This document shows positions 17,058 through 26,774 of a stretch of 47,325 bases of DNA, piece by piece. The notes under the pieces are model-generated. The model was not told the DNA's origin. It worked only from the letters and a program-made list of their open reading frames with translations, and did not search any database. The translations under genes were made by a program, and so were the position numbers. This stretch comes from an uncultured Dokdonia sp. (lineage in GTDB: Bacteria > Bacteroidota > Bacteroidia > Flavobacteriales > Flavobacteriaceae): positions 1 to 47,325 of the forward strand of contig NZ_CANLOB010000035.1 in NCBI RefSeq assembly GCF_947492815.1, written 5' to 3'. How positions within the stretch are numbered: position 1 is the stretch's first letter; each line of letters starts with the position of its first letter.

Positions 17058-19547
17058 TTATTTCTTTTTTGTAGTTGCCTTTTTACGTGTTGTTTTCTTT
17101 TTTGGCGCTTGTTTTTCTATGATATCTTGCACTTCAGCTAGCGTCAGCTTTGCTGCATCTACCGTTTTAGGCAATTCAATCTTGATTTTTCCTTTAATAA
17201 TATTAGATCTCCCCCAACGTGCTTTTTCTACTCGTATTCCTTCAGCTTCAAAATTATGAATCACTTTATCTATTTCTTTCTGCTTCTTATCTTCAATAAG
17301 TTGAATGATATCTGCATCTGATAAATTATCAAAGTCATATTTTTTATTAACGTTGATAAACATTCCATTCCATTTTATAAATGGTCCAAAACGCCCTGTT
17401 CCTTTTTGAACCGGCAAATCTTCATAGGTGTATATAGGAGCATCTGCAGCTTGTTTTTCTTTAATATACACAATAGCTTCATCAAGATCTACATCCATAG
17501 GATCTCTCCCTTTTGGAAGCGACACAAACATTTTACCAAAACGCACATAGGGTCCAAAACGACCATTATTAACCTGCACATCTTCACCTTCATATACTCC
17601 TAAATCTTTAGGCAATTTAAAGAGATCCATTGCCTCTTCAAATGTAATACTACCTAATTGCTGATCAGGGCCTAAACTTGCAAATTTTGGCTTTTCTTCA
17701 TCTTCTACAGTTCCTATCTGAACCATAGGCCCAAATTTCCCTAAACGCACGCTCACAGGTTTTCCGCTTGTAGGATCTGTACCTAATACACGCTCTCCTA
17801 CTTCTCTCTCAGCATTTTGCTCAACATCTTTTACATGTGGATGAAATTTTTGATAAAAATCCTTCATCATTGTAGTCCACTCTTGCTTCCCTTCTGCTAT
17901 ATCATCAAAATCCTGCTCAACTTTTGCTGTAAAGTTATAATCAAGAATATTTTCAAAATGATTTACTAAAAAATCATTTACAACCATACCCACATCAGTA
18001 GGCACTAATTTTCCTTTATCTGAACCTACTGTTTCTGTAAGCTTCTTTGCAGACACTTCTCCATTAGAAAGCGTAAGTACATCATAAGATCGTTCTTTTC
18101 CATCTACAGTTCCTTTCTCAACGTATTTACGATTTTGAATGGTCGTAATTGTAGGTGCATACGTAGAAGGTCTTCCTATACCTAGTTCTTCTAATTTCTT
18201 AACAAGAGATGCTTCTGTATATCTATATGGAGGTCTTGTAAATCTTTCTGTTGCTGTTATAACTGTATTAGAAAGGACCTCTCCTTCTTTAAGAGCTGGA
18301 AGTAATCCTGTCTCTTCTGCATCTTCATCATCATGACCTTCTAAATATACTTTTAAGAAACCTTCAAATTTCAACACCTCACCATTTGCAGTAAAGTTAT
18401 CTGTTCCTGCAGAAGAAGCAATTTGCACATTTGTACGCTCTAATTTTGCCTCACTCATTTGAGAAGCAATTGCTCGTTTCCAAATAAGTTCATAGAGTCT
18501 TGCTTGATCTCTATCTATATTTACTGTATGACGTGAAAAATCTGTAGGACGAATCGCTTCGTGAGCCTCTTGAGCTCCTTTTGATTTCCCTTTATAATTA
18601 CGCTCTTTACTAAAAGACTCACCATAAGCAGATATTATTTCTGCTTTCGCTGCATTTTTAGCATCTACAGACAAGTTAACACTATCTGTACGCATATATG
18701 TAATAAGTCCTGCTTCATATAAACGTTGTGCAAGTGTCATGGTCTTGCTCACTGAAAAATAAAGTTTACGACTTGCTTCTTGTTGTAATGTTGATGTCGT
18801 AAAAGGTGGTGCTGGTGATTTTGAAGCTGGTTTTGTTGTAAGAGATGCTACTTTAAATTGAGCATTCGCATTTTTAGCTAAAAAATCTTCTGCTAGATTT
18901 TTACTTTTAATATTTTTAGGAAGTTTTCCTTTAAAGGATTTTCCATTTTCGTTCACAAAAGTTCCATCAACGCGATAAGATGCTTGCGCAGAAAACTTCT
19001 GAATTTCTCGTTCTCTCTCTACAATAAGACGTACAGAAACTGATTGCACTCTTCCTGCAGACAATCCTCCTTTGACTTTACGCCATAATACGGGAGACAA
19101 CTCATACCCTACTAAACGATCTAACACACGACGTGCTTGCTGAGCGTTTACAAGGTGGTAATCTATTTTTCTTGGATTTTCTATAGCACGCTTGATAGCC
19201 GTTTTTGTAATCTCATGAAAAACAATACGCTTGGTGCGTTCTGGAATCAACCCAAGCTCTTGCTCTAAGTGCCACGCAATAGCCTCTCCCTCGCGATCCT
19301 CATCACTTGCTAACCAAACCATCTCTGCTTTCTTAGCGAGATCTTTCAGTTTTTTGACTACCTTTTTCTTATCGTCTGAGACAATATAATTTGCCTTAAA
19401 ATCACCATCTACATTTACACCTAATTCTTTAGATGGTAAATCTGCAATGTGACCAAAACTACTTTCTACTTTATAGTCTTCTCCTAAAAATTTCTCAATA
19501 GTTTTTGCCTTTGCTGGTGACTCCACAATGACGAGATTCTTTGCCAT
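17058..19547 (-). CDS. topA: DNA topoisomerase I
   Basis: 829 residues. It relaxes negative supercoils through a transient 5'-phosphotyrosine bond. An N-terminal Toprim domain (KNLVIVESPAKAKTIEKFLG, with acidic DEDREGEA) is followed by the active-site motif AGLITYMRTDSVNLS, where Tyr is the nucleophile. The C terminus has no CxxC zinc ribbons; instead it carries at least three glycine-rich topoisomerase C-terminal repeats (LGKFGPMVQIG, GRFGPYVRFG, GRFGPFIKWNG) and a basic tail of Lys/Thr repeats. This zinc-free tail is common in Bacteroidota. A -7 box TACTTTTG lies at 19568-19575. Confidence 0.97.
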   Translation of the reverse strand: MAKNLVIVESPAKAKTIEKFLGEDYKVESSFGHIADLPSKELGVNVDGDFKANYIVSDDKKKVVKKLKDLAKKAEMVWLASDEDREGEAIAWHLEQELGLIPERTKRIVFHEITKTAIKRAIENPRKIDYHLVNAQQARRVLDRLVGYELSPVLWRKVKGGLSAGRVQSVSVRLIVEREREIQKFSAQASYRVDGTFVNENGKSFKGKLPKNIKSKNLAEDFLAKNANAQFKVASLTTKPASKSPAPPFTTSTLQQEASRKLYFSVSKTMTLAQRLYEAGLITYMRTDSVNLSVDAKNAAKAEIISAYGESFSKERNYKGKSKGAQEAHEAIRPTDFSRHTVNIDRDQARLYELIWKRAIASQMSEAKLERTNVQIASSAGTDNFTANGEVLKFEGFLKVYLEGHDDEDAEETGLLPALKEGEVLSNTVITATERFTRPPYRYTEASLVKKLEELGIGRPSTYAPTITTIQNRKYVEKGTVDGKERSYDVLTLSNGEVSAKKLTETVGSDKGKLVPTDVGMVVNDFLVNHFENILDYNFTAKVEQDFDDIAEGKQEWTTMMKDFYQKFHPHVKDVEQNAEREVGERVLGTDPTSGKPVSVRLGKFGPMVQIGTVEDEEKPKFASLGPDQQLGSITFEEAMDLFKLPKDLGVYEGEDVQVNNGRFGPYVRFGKMFVSLPKGRDPMDVDLDEAIVYIKEKQAADAPIYTYEDLPVQKGTGRFGPFIKWNGMFINVNKKYDFDNLSDADIIQLIEDKKQKEIDKVIHNFEAEGIRVEKARWGRSNIIKGKIKIELPKTVDAAKLTLAEVQDIIEKQAPKKKTTRKKATTKKK

Positions 19548-19567
19548 ACTTTCCTTTTTTGGGAATA

Positions 19568-19575
19568 CAAAAGTA
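19568..19575 (-). promoter_or_regulatory. -7 box of topA promoter
   Basis: TACTTTTG on the minus strand is an exact TAnnTTTG match, predicting a start near 19561 and a short (~14 nt) leader. Confidence 0.5.
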
Positions 19576-19666
19576 GATTAAATATTTAATTAAAAAATCT
19601 AACCCGCATAATTCTATTTAAAAAAGTTTAAAAAAACGTGTTAAAAATAGCTGTTTCCCAAAAGGT

Positions 19667-19686
19667 TACGCTTTCGCGAAAGCGTA
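19667..19686. repeat. TACGCTTTCGCGAAAGCGTA palindrome (intergenic)
   Basis: Perfect 20-bp palindrome just downstream of the 19702-20472 gene and 120 bp before topA. One of the six full copies; the surrounding 154-bp gap is otherwise AT-rich and holds only the topA promoter. Confidence 0.95.
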
Positions 19687-19701
19687 TAAAAAAGAAATTA
19701 C

Positions 19702-20472
19702 TTATCGTCCAATTTGAGCAATTGCCTCATCATCTTCGTAAAAACCAACAACTTCTTTATAGATTAAATAGGCAGGAAGGTATACAATTGAAAGCGTAAA
19801 ATAGACTCCGATAAAACAAGCGATAAGTCCAATGATTACCGCCAATAATCCTAAAACAAATACAAGTCCAAAAGTAACACCCCACTTAGCATTTCCTAAT
19901 TTAAATGCGGCAGTATAAATATCATTAATTGTCAAGTCTGGATTAAATGCAAAAATGATAATTGCAAATTGCAACGGAACAAAAACATAAAAAATAGGAA
20001 TCACACAAAGCATCAACGCTACAATTGTGATCCCCATTTGTGCCATAGAAAGCACAAATAGCTTTTTAATATGTTCCTTTTTTAAAAACATTCCAAAATT
20101 AACTCCTTGTTCTGTTTGTTTATTTCTATCTCTTACTCTAACTATTCTATAGAAAGCAGCTTGAAGTCCAAAATTAAATGTCGTCACAGCAATTAACACA
20201 GCCAAATAAAGTACAAAAAATAAGACCCCTAATACAATAGCCATTACATTAAAATCCCCATCTAAAGATTGTTCATCAACCATAAATTCCATACCAAGCG
20301 CTGGTATGTACATAATTAAGGACAAACCATACTGGATAAGAATACCTAACAGTAATAGCAAAAATCCTTGTAACCATACCATTTTAAATAATTCAAAGGC
20401 TTTCCCGAATATATCTCCAAAATCTACGGGTGGATTTTTAATTATCTTTTCTTGGATTTCTGAAAGTGTCAT
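19702..20472 (-). CDS. Multi-pass membrane protein of unknown function
   Basis: 256 residues. After an N-terminal amphipathic lead (IQEKIIKNPPVDFGDIFGKAFELFKMVW) there are about five hydrophobic helices (near 34-58, 74-105, 135-160, 160-180, 195-245). No catalytic motif stands out. Proteins of this look are common in Flavobacteriia and are usually left as hypothetical; I see no basis for a function. A -7 box TATTTTTG (20489-20496, minus) lies 17 nt before the ATG. Confidence 0.8.
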   Translation of the reverse strand: MTLSEIQEKIIKNPPVDFGDIFGKAFELFKMVWLQGFLLLLLGILIQYGLSLIMYIPALGMEFMVDEQSLDGDFNVMAIVLGVLFFVLYLAVLIAVTTFNFGLQAAFYRIVRVRDRNKQTEQGVNFGMFLKKEHIKKLFVLSMAQMGITIVALMLCVIPIFYVFVPLQFAIIIFAFNPDLTINDIYTAAFKLGNAKWGVTFGLVFVLGLLAVIIGLIACFIGVYFTLSIVYLPAYLIYKEVVGFYEDDEAIAQIGR

Positions 20473-20488
20473 TTTGCAAATTTTTGAA

Positions 20489-20496
20489 CAAAAATA
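20489..20496 (-). promoter_or_regulatory. -7 box upstream of membrane protein gene
   Basis: TATTTTTG on the minus strand fits TAnnTTTG; predicted start near 20482, about 10 nt before the ATG. Confidence 0.4.
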
Positions 20497-20512
20497 ACAG
20501 AATATATCACAT

Positions 20513-20547
20513 AAAAAAGAGTGCTGTTTACAACAGCACTCTTTTTT
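20513..20547 (-). terminator. Bidirectional-looking terminator after LVIVD lipoprotein gene
   Basis: A 16-bp stem (AAAAAAGAGTGCTGTT with AACAGCACTCTTTTTT) closes on a TAC loop and has A/T runs on both sides. On the minus strand it lies 24 nt after the lipoprotein gene's stop. Confidence 0.9.
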
Positions 20548-20570
20548 ATTCTTGCAGCAATTTCTATGTG

Positions 20571-21800
20571 TTAATTAATTACATACTCACTAAGCAATGA
20601 AAGTCCATCTTCTTCATATGTATATTGATACAATACATTATCTGCAATAGCAAGCAATTTATCTTCAAGCGGAATCACATCAAACACATTAATATCTTCT
20701 ATAACTTCTATAAGCACGAGTTCTTCAGGATTACTTTTATCATAGATATGAAATCCATTAGGACCATCACTTACAAATAACAAATCTTCCTTTATACCTA
20801 ACCCATAAGGTTCTTGCATTTCATATTGATCTATAGAATATGGATTGCTTTTATCTTCAATGTTAATTACCTCCAGAATACTTAAATCCTGACCGCAGGT
20901 ATTTCCACCTCTTAATGTAAGATAGGCATAATCACCATCTACTACTACAGGATCACACCCTTCCCAATGACTAATTTCCGAAGTGTATAGAGGTTGTGTT
21001 CTATTCTCTATATTATAGATAAGCATTCCGTTTTGACTTCCGATATATAAATAGTCATCTCTATTAAATATGGTTTCTATTTGCCAACCTACACCTTGCT
21101 GCCCCACTTGATTTGCAGTTCCAGCAACACTGATATCAAATATATAGAGATCAGCGATATCTATAATATACAAATATGAATCTACAATCTTAAATCTTGC
21201 AAAAGACCCACCTTGTCCAGTTACATCGCCAGAAGCACTGTCAGTAGTTTCTAGATCAAAATTCTGAATCTCTACTTGAATTTCTGAATAGGTCCAATCT
21301 ACAATAAAGGATTCTGAGGAATTATAATTTCCATAATCTATTTGATCGAAAGGCTCTGTGATAGCAGCTTGTGCAAAACCAAAATCATTAAACACATCTT
21401 CATATCTATCAACAAGAGTAATATTATCTATATCAGCAATATTGAATAATACTAAGTCAGTATAACTATCTGCATATAATATGTCATTTCGAACTTCGAT
21501 ATCAAAGTTTCCAGGGATTTTCAAAAACGAAATCTTTTGAGGATTTTCTGGATTACGATTATCAATAACGTGTACTCCAAGGTTTCGATCATTTACAAAA
21601 ACATAATTTGTATACGTAAATATTTTTCCTGATTCGTTAATAGGACGTTCTGATTCAACCGCTATAGAAGCTCGAATTGCGTCTTTACTTTCAAGTACTG
21701 CATTAGCAACAATTCTGGTTTCAAACCTAGTATCGTCATCATTACAAGAAAAAAATAAGGTAAAAACACTCAGAAATGATAAAAAGATGATTTTTTTCAT
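20571..21800 (-). CDS. LVIVD-repeat surface/periplasmic lipoprotein
   Basis: 409 residues. A lipoprotein signal peptide ends in LFFSC (Cys19), followed by an acidic CNDDD sequence. The mature part is a series of beta-propeller-like repeats of the LVIVD type (for example NLGVHVIDNRNPENPQKI, DLVLFNIADIDNITLVDRY, NGMLIYNIENRTQPLY, GFHIYDKSNPEELVLIEV). Such proteins are common in Bacteroidota and are thought to be extracellular or outer-membrane binding modules; no enzyme activity is known. It is transcribed alone, ending at the hairpin at 20513-20547. Confidence 0.88.
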   Translation of the reverse strand: MKKIIFLSFLSVFTLFFSCNDDDTRFETRIVANAVLESKDAIRASIAVESERPINESGKIFTYTNYVFVNDRNLGVHVIDNRNPENPQKISFLKIPGNFDIEVRNDILYADSYTDLVLFNIADIDNITLVDRYEDVFNDFGFAQAAITEPFDQIDYGNYNSSESFIVDWTYSEIQVEIQNFDLETTDSASGDVTGQGGSFARFKIVDSYLYIIDIADLYIFDISVAGTANQVGQQGVGWQIETIFNRDDYLYIGSQNGMLIYNIENRTQPLYTSEISHWEGCDPVVVDGDYAYLTLRGGNTCGQDLSILEVINIEDKSNPYSIDQYEMQEPYGLGIKEDLLFVSDGPNGFHIYDKSNPEELVLIEVIEDINVFDVIPLEDKLLAIADNVLYQYTYEEDGLSLLSEYVIN

Positions 21801-21893
21801 AATAGTCTTGTTAATTTGATTGATTGTATACTACTAAGATGTCAAAAATGAGTAAAAGTTGCGTTCCCGACAGATTGGTAACAATTACTTAAC

Positions 21894-22838
21894 TTAGAAT
21901 AACCTAGCGACTGTGATAGCCGCATATTGTAAACGCCCTTCTCTTAAGGTTTCTTTTGTGTTGTAGTGATATACCACACTATATGTAGTTCTTCTTTTTC
22001 TATATACAATACCAGACTCAAACCTCCCAACAGAAGCTATAGCATCTAAGGTAAAAGGAGAATCATCTCCAAAAGGATGTCCTTCAATAACAGCATTATT
22101 TATAACATATCGATATGCGACTCCTACATACCCATAAAATTCACGTTCACCTCCTATACGGTTAAAAGTTGAACGTGTTGCCAAAGAAGATTGCTTTCCT
22201 ATATATGCATTGACACCTTGTTCTACATAAGATAATCTTGTACCTAAAGACACTGTAGAGAGCAATGAAATATTTTTAAAGAAATATGATGTATCCAAAT
22301 CAATAGCAGCAATATAAGCGCCTTTAAAATTTACATGTGCACCATTAGCTATTTGACCTTCCCACACAGGAATAAAAGTATCTATGAGTTCGTGATATGC
22401 CACTTGAATATCTCCTGCAAGAGATTGTGGACCTGTTAAGCCAAATTCTCCTTGAAGTGTCCAAATATGATTCTTTTTAACCTTAGATAACTGACCAGAT
22501 ACAAATAAGTAGCCAGCATAAGGTCGTTCTAAAAGATCAAAGTTTCTTTCAAAGAGTTCTCTTGGTGTATACGTCTCTTGCCCCAAACGTAGGTCTAACT
22601 GTATAGGCGCATCTTTTTCTCTTTTAAATATAAAATCCCCTTCTAATAAACGACTATACCCTATAAAAGTACCTGCCGAATAATATCGATCTATTGCAAA
22701 AAGAAAATCATTATCATGCTGTAATGACACCTGTTGTTTATATGACTCTTGAGAAAAAGTAGCCACGCTAAAAAGAAGAAGAGTATATTGTAAAACCATA
22801 TTCCTTAGAACAGACCTACAGTTAAAAAATATATTCAT
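21894..22838 (-). CDS. LpxR-like (DUF2219) outer membrane lipid A deacylase family protein
   Basis: 314 residues with an N-terminal signal peptide (cleavage about VATFSQ/ES). It fits the LpxR family: LQHDNDFLFAIDRYYSAGTFIGYSR near the start carries the Asn-Asp calcium/active-site region, RPYAGYLFVSGQ follows, and TGPQSLAGDIQVAYHELI holds the G-P-x-S...H catalytic motif. LpxR enzymes remove the 3'-acyloxyacyl chain of lipid A from the outer membrane. The beta-barrel pattern of alternating strands continues to the final aromatic residue (VARLF). I kept the first ATG since it supplies positive charges to the signal peptide. Confidence 0.85.
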   Translation of the reverse strand: MNIFFNCRSVLRNMVLQYTLLLFSVATFSQESYKQQVSLQHDNDFLFAIDRYYSAGTFIGYSRLLEGDFIFKREKDAPIQLDLRLGQETYTPRELFERNFDLLERPYAGYLFVSGQLSKVKKNHIWTLQGEFGLTGPQSLAGDIQVAYHELIDTFIPVWEGQIANGAHVNFKGAYIAAIDLDTSYFFKNISLLSTVSLGTRLSYVEQGVNAYIGKQSSLATRSTFNRIGGEREFYGYVGVAYRYVINNAVIEGHPFGDDSPFTLDAIASVGRFESGIVYRKRRTTYSVVYHYNTKETLREGRLQYAAITVARLF

Positions 22839-22903
22839 ACAACAAATGGTGTTTTTAATAGCATTATAAAATCAATAATTCGTTAGTCGAAAAAAAAGTG
22901 AAA

Positions 22904-23764
22904 TTATTTATCCTTTAACGATTTTAATGAAGCTTCTTGATTCTTAAGAAGAGAATCTATTGGAATAAACTCATACGATAGATCAGTATCTTTTGCTTTT
23001 GAAAACAGTAACACCTTATTCCAATCTTTTTTAAACCAAAATCCATTTCCCAGAAACACAATACCTTGATCATCTACATACTCAAATTCTGAGGTTTTAT
23101 ACCCCAAATCACCTCCTACCCATAGCACTTGTATACCTCTTTTTTTAACTTCCAACAATTTAGGATACACAGTTGTATAAAAATTATTAGGATTATGACA
23201 ATGAAAGCAATCTCCTTTATTAGCATTACACACTTTACTTATTTTCTTATCAAGCACAGGGTGATCATTCATAAAAATTAGTTTATGAGTCATTATCAAC
23301 ACAGAACGTGTTTGTATAGTATCTAACACAGAAAACAAAAAGTTTTTTTGATTCCCCACAATAGAACTTAAACTATCTTGAGAGTTTAAGGTGATAAATG
23401 TCACATCATCTCTTTGATATAAATGAAATTTATTTTTTAAAGTGGTCTCATAAAATCTTTTATTTGACACATTATCATGATTTCCAACACTCCAAAGAGT
23501 ATTAGGGCTTTTAAAATCAAAGACACTATCTAAATGAGGAAGTATCACTTTTTTTCTAGAGAAAGAACTCATACTTAAATCTCCTCCCAACAAAGTCATA
23601 TCATAGCTAGAAAAATCAATACCATAGACCTTATCATATAAACCATCATTAGAATTTATTCTTGTATGAGCTACATATATATACGAACTCGGAGGATCTA
23701 TAGTAGATTGCTTACAAGAAAAAAGTGTTATCACAACAGCAATCAAAAAAAGTCTTTTACACAT
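22904..23764 (-). CDS. Calcineurin-like metallophosphoesterase lipoprotein
   Basis: 286 residues from the ATG at 23764; an earlier ATG at 23797 only lengthens the n-region. MCKRLFLIAVVITLFSC ends in a lipobox (Cys17). Metallophosphoesterase motifs are partly visible: LLGGDLSM, SVGNHDN (the GNHE/D motif), IMTHKLIF and VLWVGGDLGYK. The first GDxH site is not obvious, so the metal centre may be unusual. A cysteine cluster (CNANKGDCFHCHNP, ~residues 176-190) is an odd insertion that might bind metal. Substrate unknown. Confidence 0.78.
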   Translation of the reverse strand: MCKRLFLIAVVITLFSCKQSTIDPPSSYIYVAHTRINSNDGLYDKVYGIDFSSYDMTLLGGDLSMSSFSRKKVILPHLDSVFDFKSPNTLWSVGNHDNVSNKRFYETTLKNKFHLYQRDDVTFITLNSQDSLSSIVGNQKNFLFSVLDTIQTRSVLIMTHKLIFMNDHPVLDKKISKVCNANKGDCFHCHNPNNFYTTVYPKLLEVKKRGIQVLWVGGDLGYKTSEFEYVDDQGIVFLGNGFWFKKDWNKVLLFSKAKDTDLSYEFIPIDSLLKNQEASLKSLKDK

Positions 23765-23843
23765 ACAGATAGCTATATTTAAATAAGTAGGTCTCAATAA
23801 TTCTCTAAAGTAGTAAAACTAGGTTCAAAAATAAAACTGACAC

Positions 23844-23875
23844 TTTGTCACAATGCGTTCTAAACTGTATCTTTG
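23844..23875 (+). promoter_or_regulatory. Promoter of miaB operon
   Basis: TTTG (23844-23847) and TATCTTTG (23868-23875) are spaced by 20 nt, an excellent Bacteroidota housekeeping promoter. The predicted start is near 23882, 32 nt before the miaB ATG. A short inverted repeat TGACA-ctt-TGTCA (23838-23850) overlaps the -33 box and could be an operator. Confidence 0.75.
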
Positions 23876-23913
23876 CACGATCATTGACAATTAATAGTGA
23901 GTCAATCAATAGA

Positions 23914-25368
23914 ATGGAGAAAATAATAGACGAAAATAAACAAGGAGAAGCCTTAGTTATAGAAGGGAATGCAAGCAATAGCAAAAAGCTGTTTATAGAA
24001 AGCTATGGTTGCCAAATGAATTTTTCCGATAGCGAAGTGGTGGCTTCTATACTTGCCAAAGAAGGATATAATACAACGCAAGATCTTGAAGAAGCAGATC
24101 TTGTTCTTGTAAACACGTGTTCTATACGTGAAAAAGCAGAAATTACTGTTCGTAAACGTCTAGAAAAATACCAAGCCGTTAAAAGAAAGAAAAATTCTAA
24201 AATGAAAGTAGGCGTTTTAGGCTGCATGGCTGAACGCTTAAAAAGTAAATTTTTAGAAGAAGAAAAGATTGTAGATCTCGTGGTAGGCCCAGATGCCTAT
24301 AAAGATATTCCAAATCTTTTAAGTGAAGTAGAAGAAGGACGAGATGCCATTAATGTCATCTTGTCTAAAGAAGAAACCTATGGCGATATTTCCCCTGTTC
24401 GATTACAAACCAATGGTGTAACTGCATTTGTATCTATTACCAGAGGATGTGATAATATGTGCACATTTTGTGTGGTTCCATTCACAAGAGGACGTGAGCG
24501 TAGTCGTGATCCGCAGTCTATTTTAGAAGAAGTACAAGACCTTGTTTCAAAAGGATATAAAGAAGTGACATTATTAGGTCAGAATGTAGATTCTTACTTA
24601 TGGTATGGAGGCGGACTCAAAAAAGACTTTGAGAAAGCTAGTGAAATGGCAAAAGCTACTGCCGTAGACTTTGCTCAACTCATGGATATGGTAGCGACAG
24701 CACATCCAAAATTACGTATTCGTTTTTCTACCAGTAACCCTCAAGATATGACACTAGATGTCATAAAGGTTATGGCAAAGCATAAAAACATTTGCAATTA
24801 CATACACCTACCTGTACAAAGCGGAAGCGATCGTATTTTAAAGTTGATGAATCGTCAACACACAGCTGCCGAATACAGAACACTTATAGATAATATCAAA
24901 CGTTTAATTCCAGATATTGGAATTAGTCAAGACATGATTACAGGATTCCCAACAGAAACCGAAGAAGATCATCAAGATACATTAGCACTCATGGACTATG
25001 TAAAGTATGATTATGGATTTATGTTCTATTATTCAGAACGTCCAGGCACATTGGCCGAGCGTAAGATGGAAGATGATATCCCTCTAGAAGTTAAAAAACG
25101 TCGCTTGCAAGAAGTAATTGATTTACAACGAGACATGTCTCGTGATAATTTAAAGAAGTATTTACACCAAACCGTAGAAGTTCTTATAGAAAAACAATCT
25201 AAAAAGAACGAAAACGAATGGAGCGGACGTAACGATCAGAATATTGTAGCAGTTTTCCCTAAAGGAAATTATAAAATTGGGGATTATGTAGATGTAAAAA
25301 TCACAGAATGCACTACGGGAACACTTATAGGTGAGCCTGTAGGATATGCCGCATACTGGCAAGAATAA
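23914..25368 (+). CDS. miaB: tRNA (ms2i6A37) methylthiotransferase MiaB
   Basis: 484 residues from the ATG at 23914, which lies downstream of a strong promoter; the longer reading from 23845 would overlap that promoter. This radical-SAM enzyme adds a methylthio group to i6A at tRNA position 37. The N-terminal UPF0004 domain has its three cluster cysteines (SYGCQMNFSDSE, NTCSIREKAE, GVLGCMAERL). The radical-SAM motif reads RGCDNMCTFCVVPFTRG, and a C-terminal TRAM domain ends the protein. First gene of the miaB - regulator - lptE - TPR-like - secG cluster. Confidence 0.97.
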   Translation: MEKIIDENKQGEALVIEGNASNSKKLFIESYGCQMNFSDSEVVASILAKEGYNTTQDLEEADLVLVNTCSIREKAEITVRKRLEKYQAVKRKKNSKMKVGVLGCMAERLKSKFLEEEKIVDLVVGPDAYKDIPNLLSEVEEGRDAINVILSKEETYGDISPVRLQTNGVTAFVSITRGCDNMCTFCVVPFTRGRERSRDPQSILEEVQDLVSKGYKEVTLLGQNVDSYLWYGGGLKKDFEKASEMAKATAVDFAQLMDMVATAHPKLRIRFSTSNPQDMTLDVIKVMAKHKNICNYIHLPVQSGSDRILKLMNRQHTAAEYRTLIDNIKRLIPDIGISQDMITGFPTETEEDHQDTLALMDYVKYDYGFMFYYSERPGTLAERKMEDDIPLEVKKRRLQEVIDLQRDMSRDNLKKYLHQTVEVLIEKQSKKNENEWSGRNDQNIVAVFPKGNYKIGDYVDVKITECTTGTLIGEPVGYAAYWQE

Positions 25369-25380
25369 CTAATACTTTAT

Positions 25381-25398
25381 ACGCTTTCGCGAAAGCGT
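25381..25398. repeat. ACGCTTTCGCGAAAGCGT palindrome (intergenic)
   Basis: Perfect 18-bp palindrome 13 bp after the miaB stop and 32 bp before the sigma-54 activator gene. Confidence 0.95.
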
Positions 25399-25429
25399 GT
25401 AAAAGAATACACCCGTTGAAGACATACAC

Positions 25430-26713
25430 ATGGAAGGAATACAAACTACAAAACAACGATTTGGAATTATAGGAGATGATCCTAAATTAAATCGTGCTAT
25501 TGAAAAAGCAATTCAAGTAGCACCTACAGATATTTCAGTATTAGTAACTGGAGAATCTGGTGTAGGAAAAGAAAGTATTCCAAAAATTATCCATTCATTA
25601 TCACATAGAAAACACAATAAATACATTGCCGTAAACTGTGGAGCTATTCCCGAAGGAACGATAGATAGTGAACTTTTTGGCCATGAAAAAGGAGCTTTTA
25701 CAGGAGCTACTCAAACCAGAAGTGGATACTTTGAAGTAGCCGATGGCGGTACGATCTTTTTAGATGAAGTAGGCGAACTTCCATTACCTACACAGGTACG
25801 TTTACTCCGTGTTTTAGAAAATGGAGAGTTCTTAAAGGTAGGATCTTCCAAAACGCAAAAAACAGACGTACGTATTGTCGCAGCTACCAACGTACACATG
25901 TTTGAAGCGATTAAAGAAGGGAAATTCCGAGAAGACCTTTACTATAGATTAAGTACTGTTGAGATTAATTTGCCTCCATTAAGAGAACGCAAAAATGATA
26001 TTCACTTATTGTTTAGAAAGTTTGCATCAGATTTTGCAATGAAATACAAGATGCCAACCATTCGTCTTGATGAGCTAGCCACACAATTATTGGTTCAATA
26101 CAGGTGGTCTGGTAATATTAGGCAATTACGAAATGTGGCAGAACAGATTTCTGTTTTAGAACAAAATCGTTCTATCACTGCAGATACCATTCGCAATTAC
26201 CTCCCTGACACTGGCAGCAAGCTTCCAGCCGTCATAGAGAAAAAAGAATCTTCAGATTTTTCTAATGAACGTGAGATCTTGTATAAGGTCTTATTTGATA
26301 TGAAAGCAGATCTTAATGACCTTAAGAAGCTTACATTAGAACTCATGAAAAATGGGAATACCGCAGATGTAAGAGAAGAAAACGAGTCTCTTATCAATAA
26401 GATCTATAATAAGGAAGACAGCTACGATACTGCGAATGAGGTTATGGAAGTATTGCACATTCCAGAACAAGCCACTCCTGCGACTCCCGTTACTCCTATC
26501 ACTTCTCCTCTTCCTACTCAAGAAATTAAAGAAGACCCATATCATTTTGCAGAAGAGATAGAAGAAGAAGAAACACTTTCTTTACACGATAAAGAATTAG
26601 AGCTTATTAAAAAATCACTAGAACGTCACAATGGCAAACGTAAAGCTGCTGCAGATGAGCTTGGAATAAGTGAACGCACATTGTACAGAAAGATTAAACA
26701 ATTTGACTTATAA
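25430..26713 (+). CDS. Sigma-54-dependent transcriptional activator without receiver domain
   Basis: 427 residues. It begins almost directly with the AAA+ domain: Walker A GESGVGKE (41-48), the sigma-54-contact loop GAFTGA (88-93), Walker B GTIFLDE (107-113), and the arginine-finger region LREDLYYRL / PLRERKNDI. A variable linker with Pro/Thr and Glu-rich stretches (~285-375) leads to a Fis-type helix-turn-helix at the C terminus (KRKAAADELGISERTLYRKI). There is no N-terminal receiver, PAS or GAF domain, so control must act through abundance, a partner or the linker. It lies 61 nt after miaB and upstream of lptE. Targets unknown; a possible sigma-54-like site precedes groES. Confidence 0.93.
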   Translation: MEGIQTTKQRFGIIGDDPKLNRAIEKAIQVAPTDISVLVTGESGVGKESIPKIIHSLSHRKHNKYIAVNCGAIPEGTIDSELFGHEKGAFTGATQTRSGYFEVADGGTIFLDEVGELPLPTQVRLLRVLENGEFLKVGSSKTQKTDVRIVAATNVHMFEAIKEGKFREDLYYRLSTVEINLPPLRERKNDIHLLFRKFASDFAMKYKMPTIRLDELATQLLVQYRWSGNIRQLRNVAEQISVLEQNRSITADTIRNYLPDTGSKLPAVIEKKESSDFSNEREILYKVLFDMKADLNDLKKLTLELMKNGNTADVREENESLINKIYNKEDSYDTANEVMEVLHIPEQATPATPVTPITSPLPTQEIKEDPYHFAEEIEEEETLSLHDKELELIKKSLERHNGKRKAAADELGISERTLYRKIKQFDL

Positions 26714-26774
26714 TTTTATAAGATCATTGTATATTGCTTAAGGAATTTTAACAGACATTAGCCGTTATATTGGA

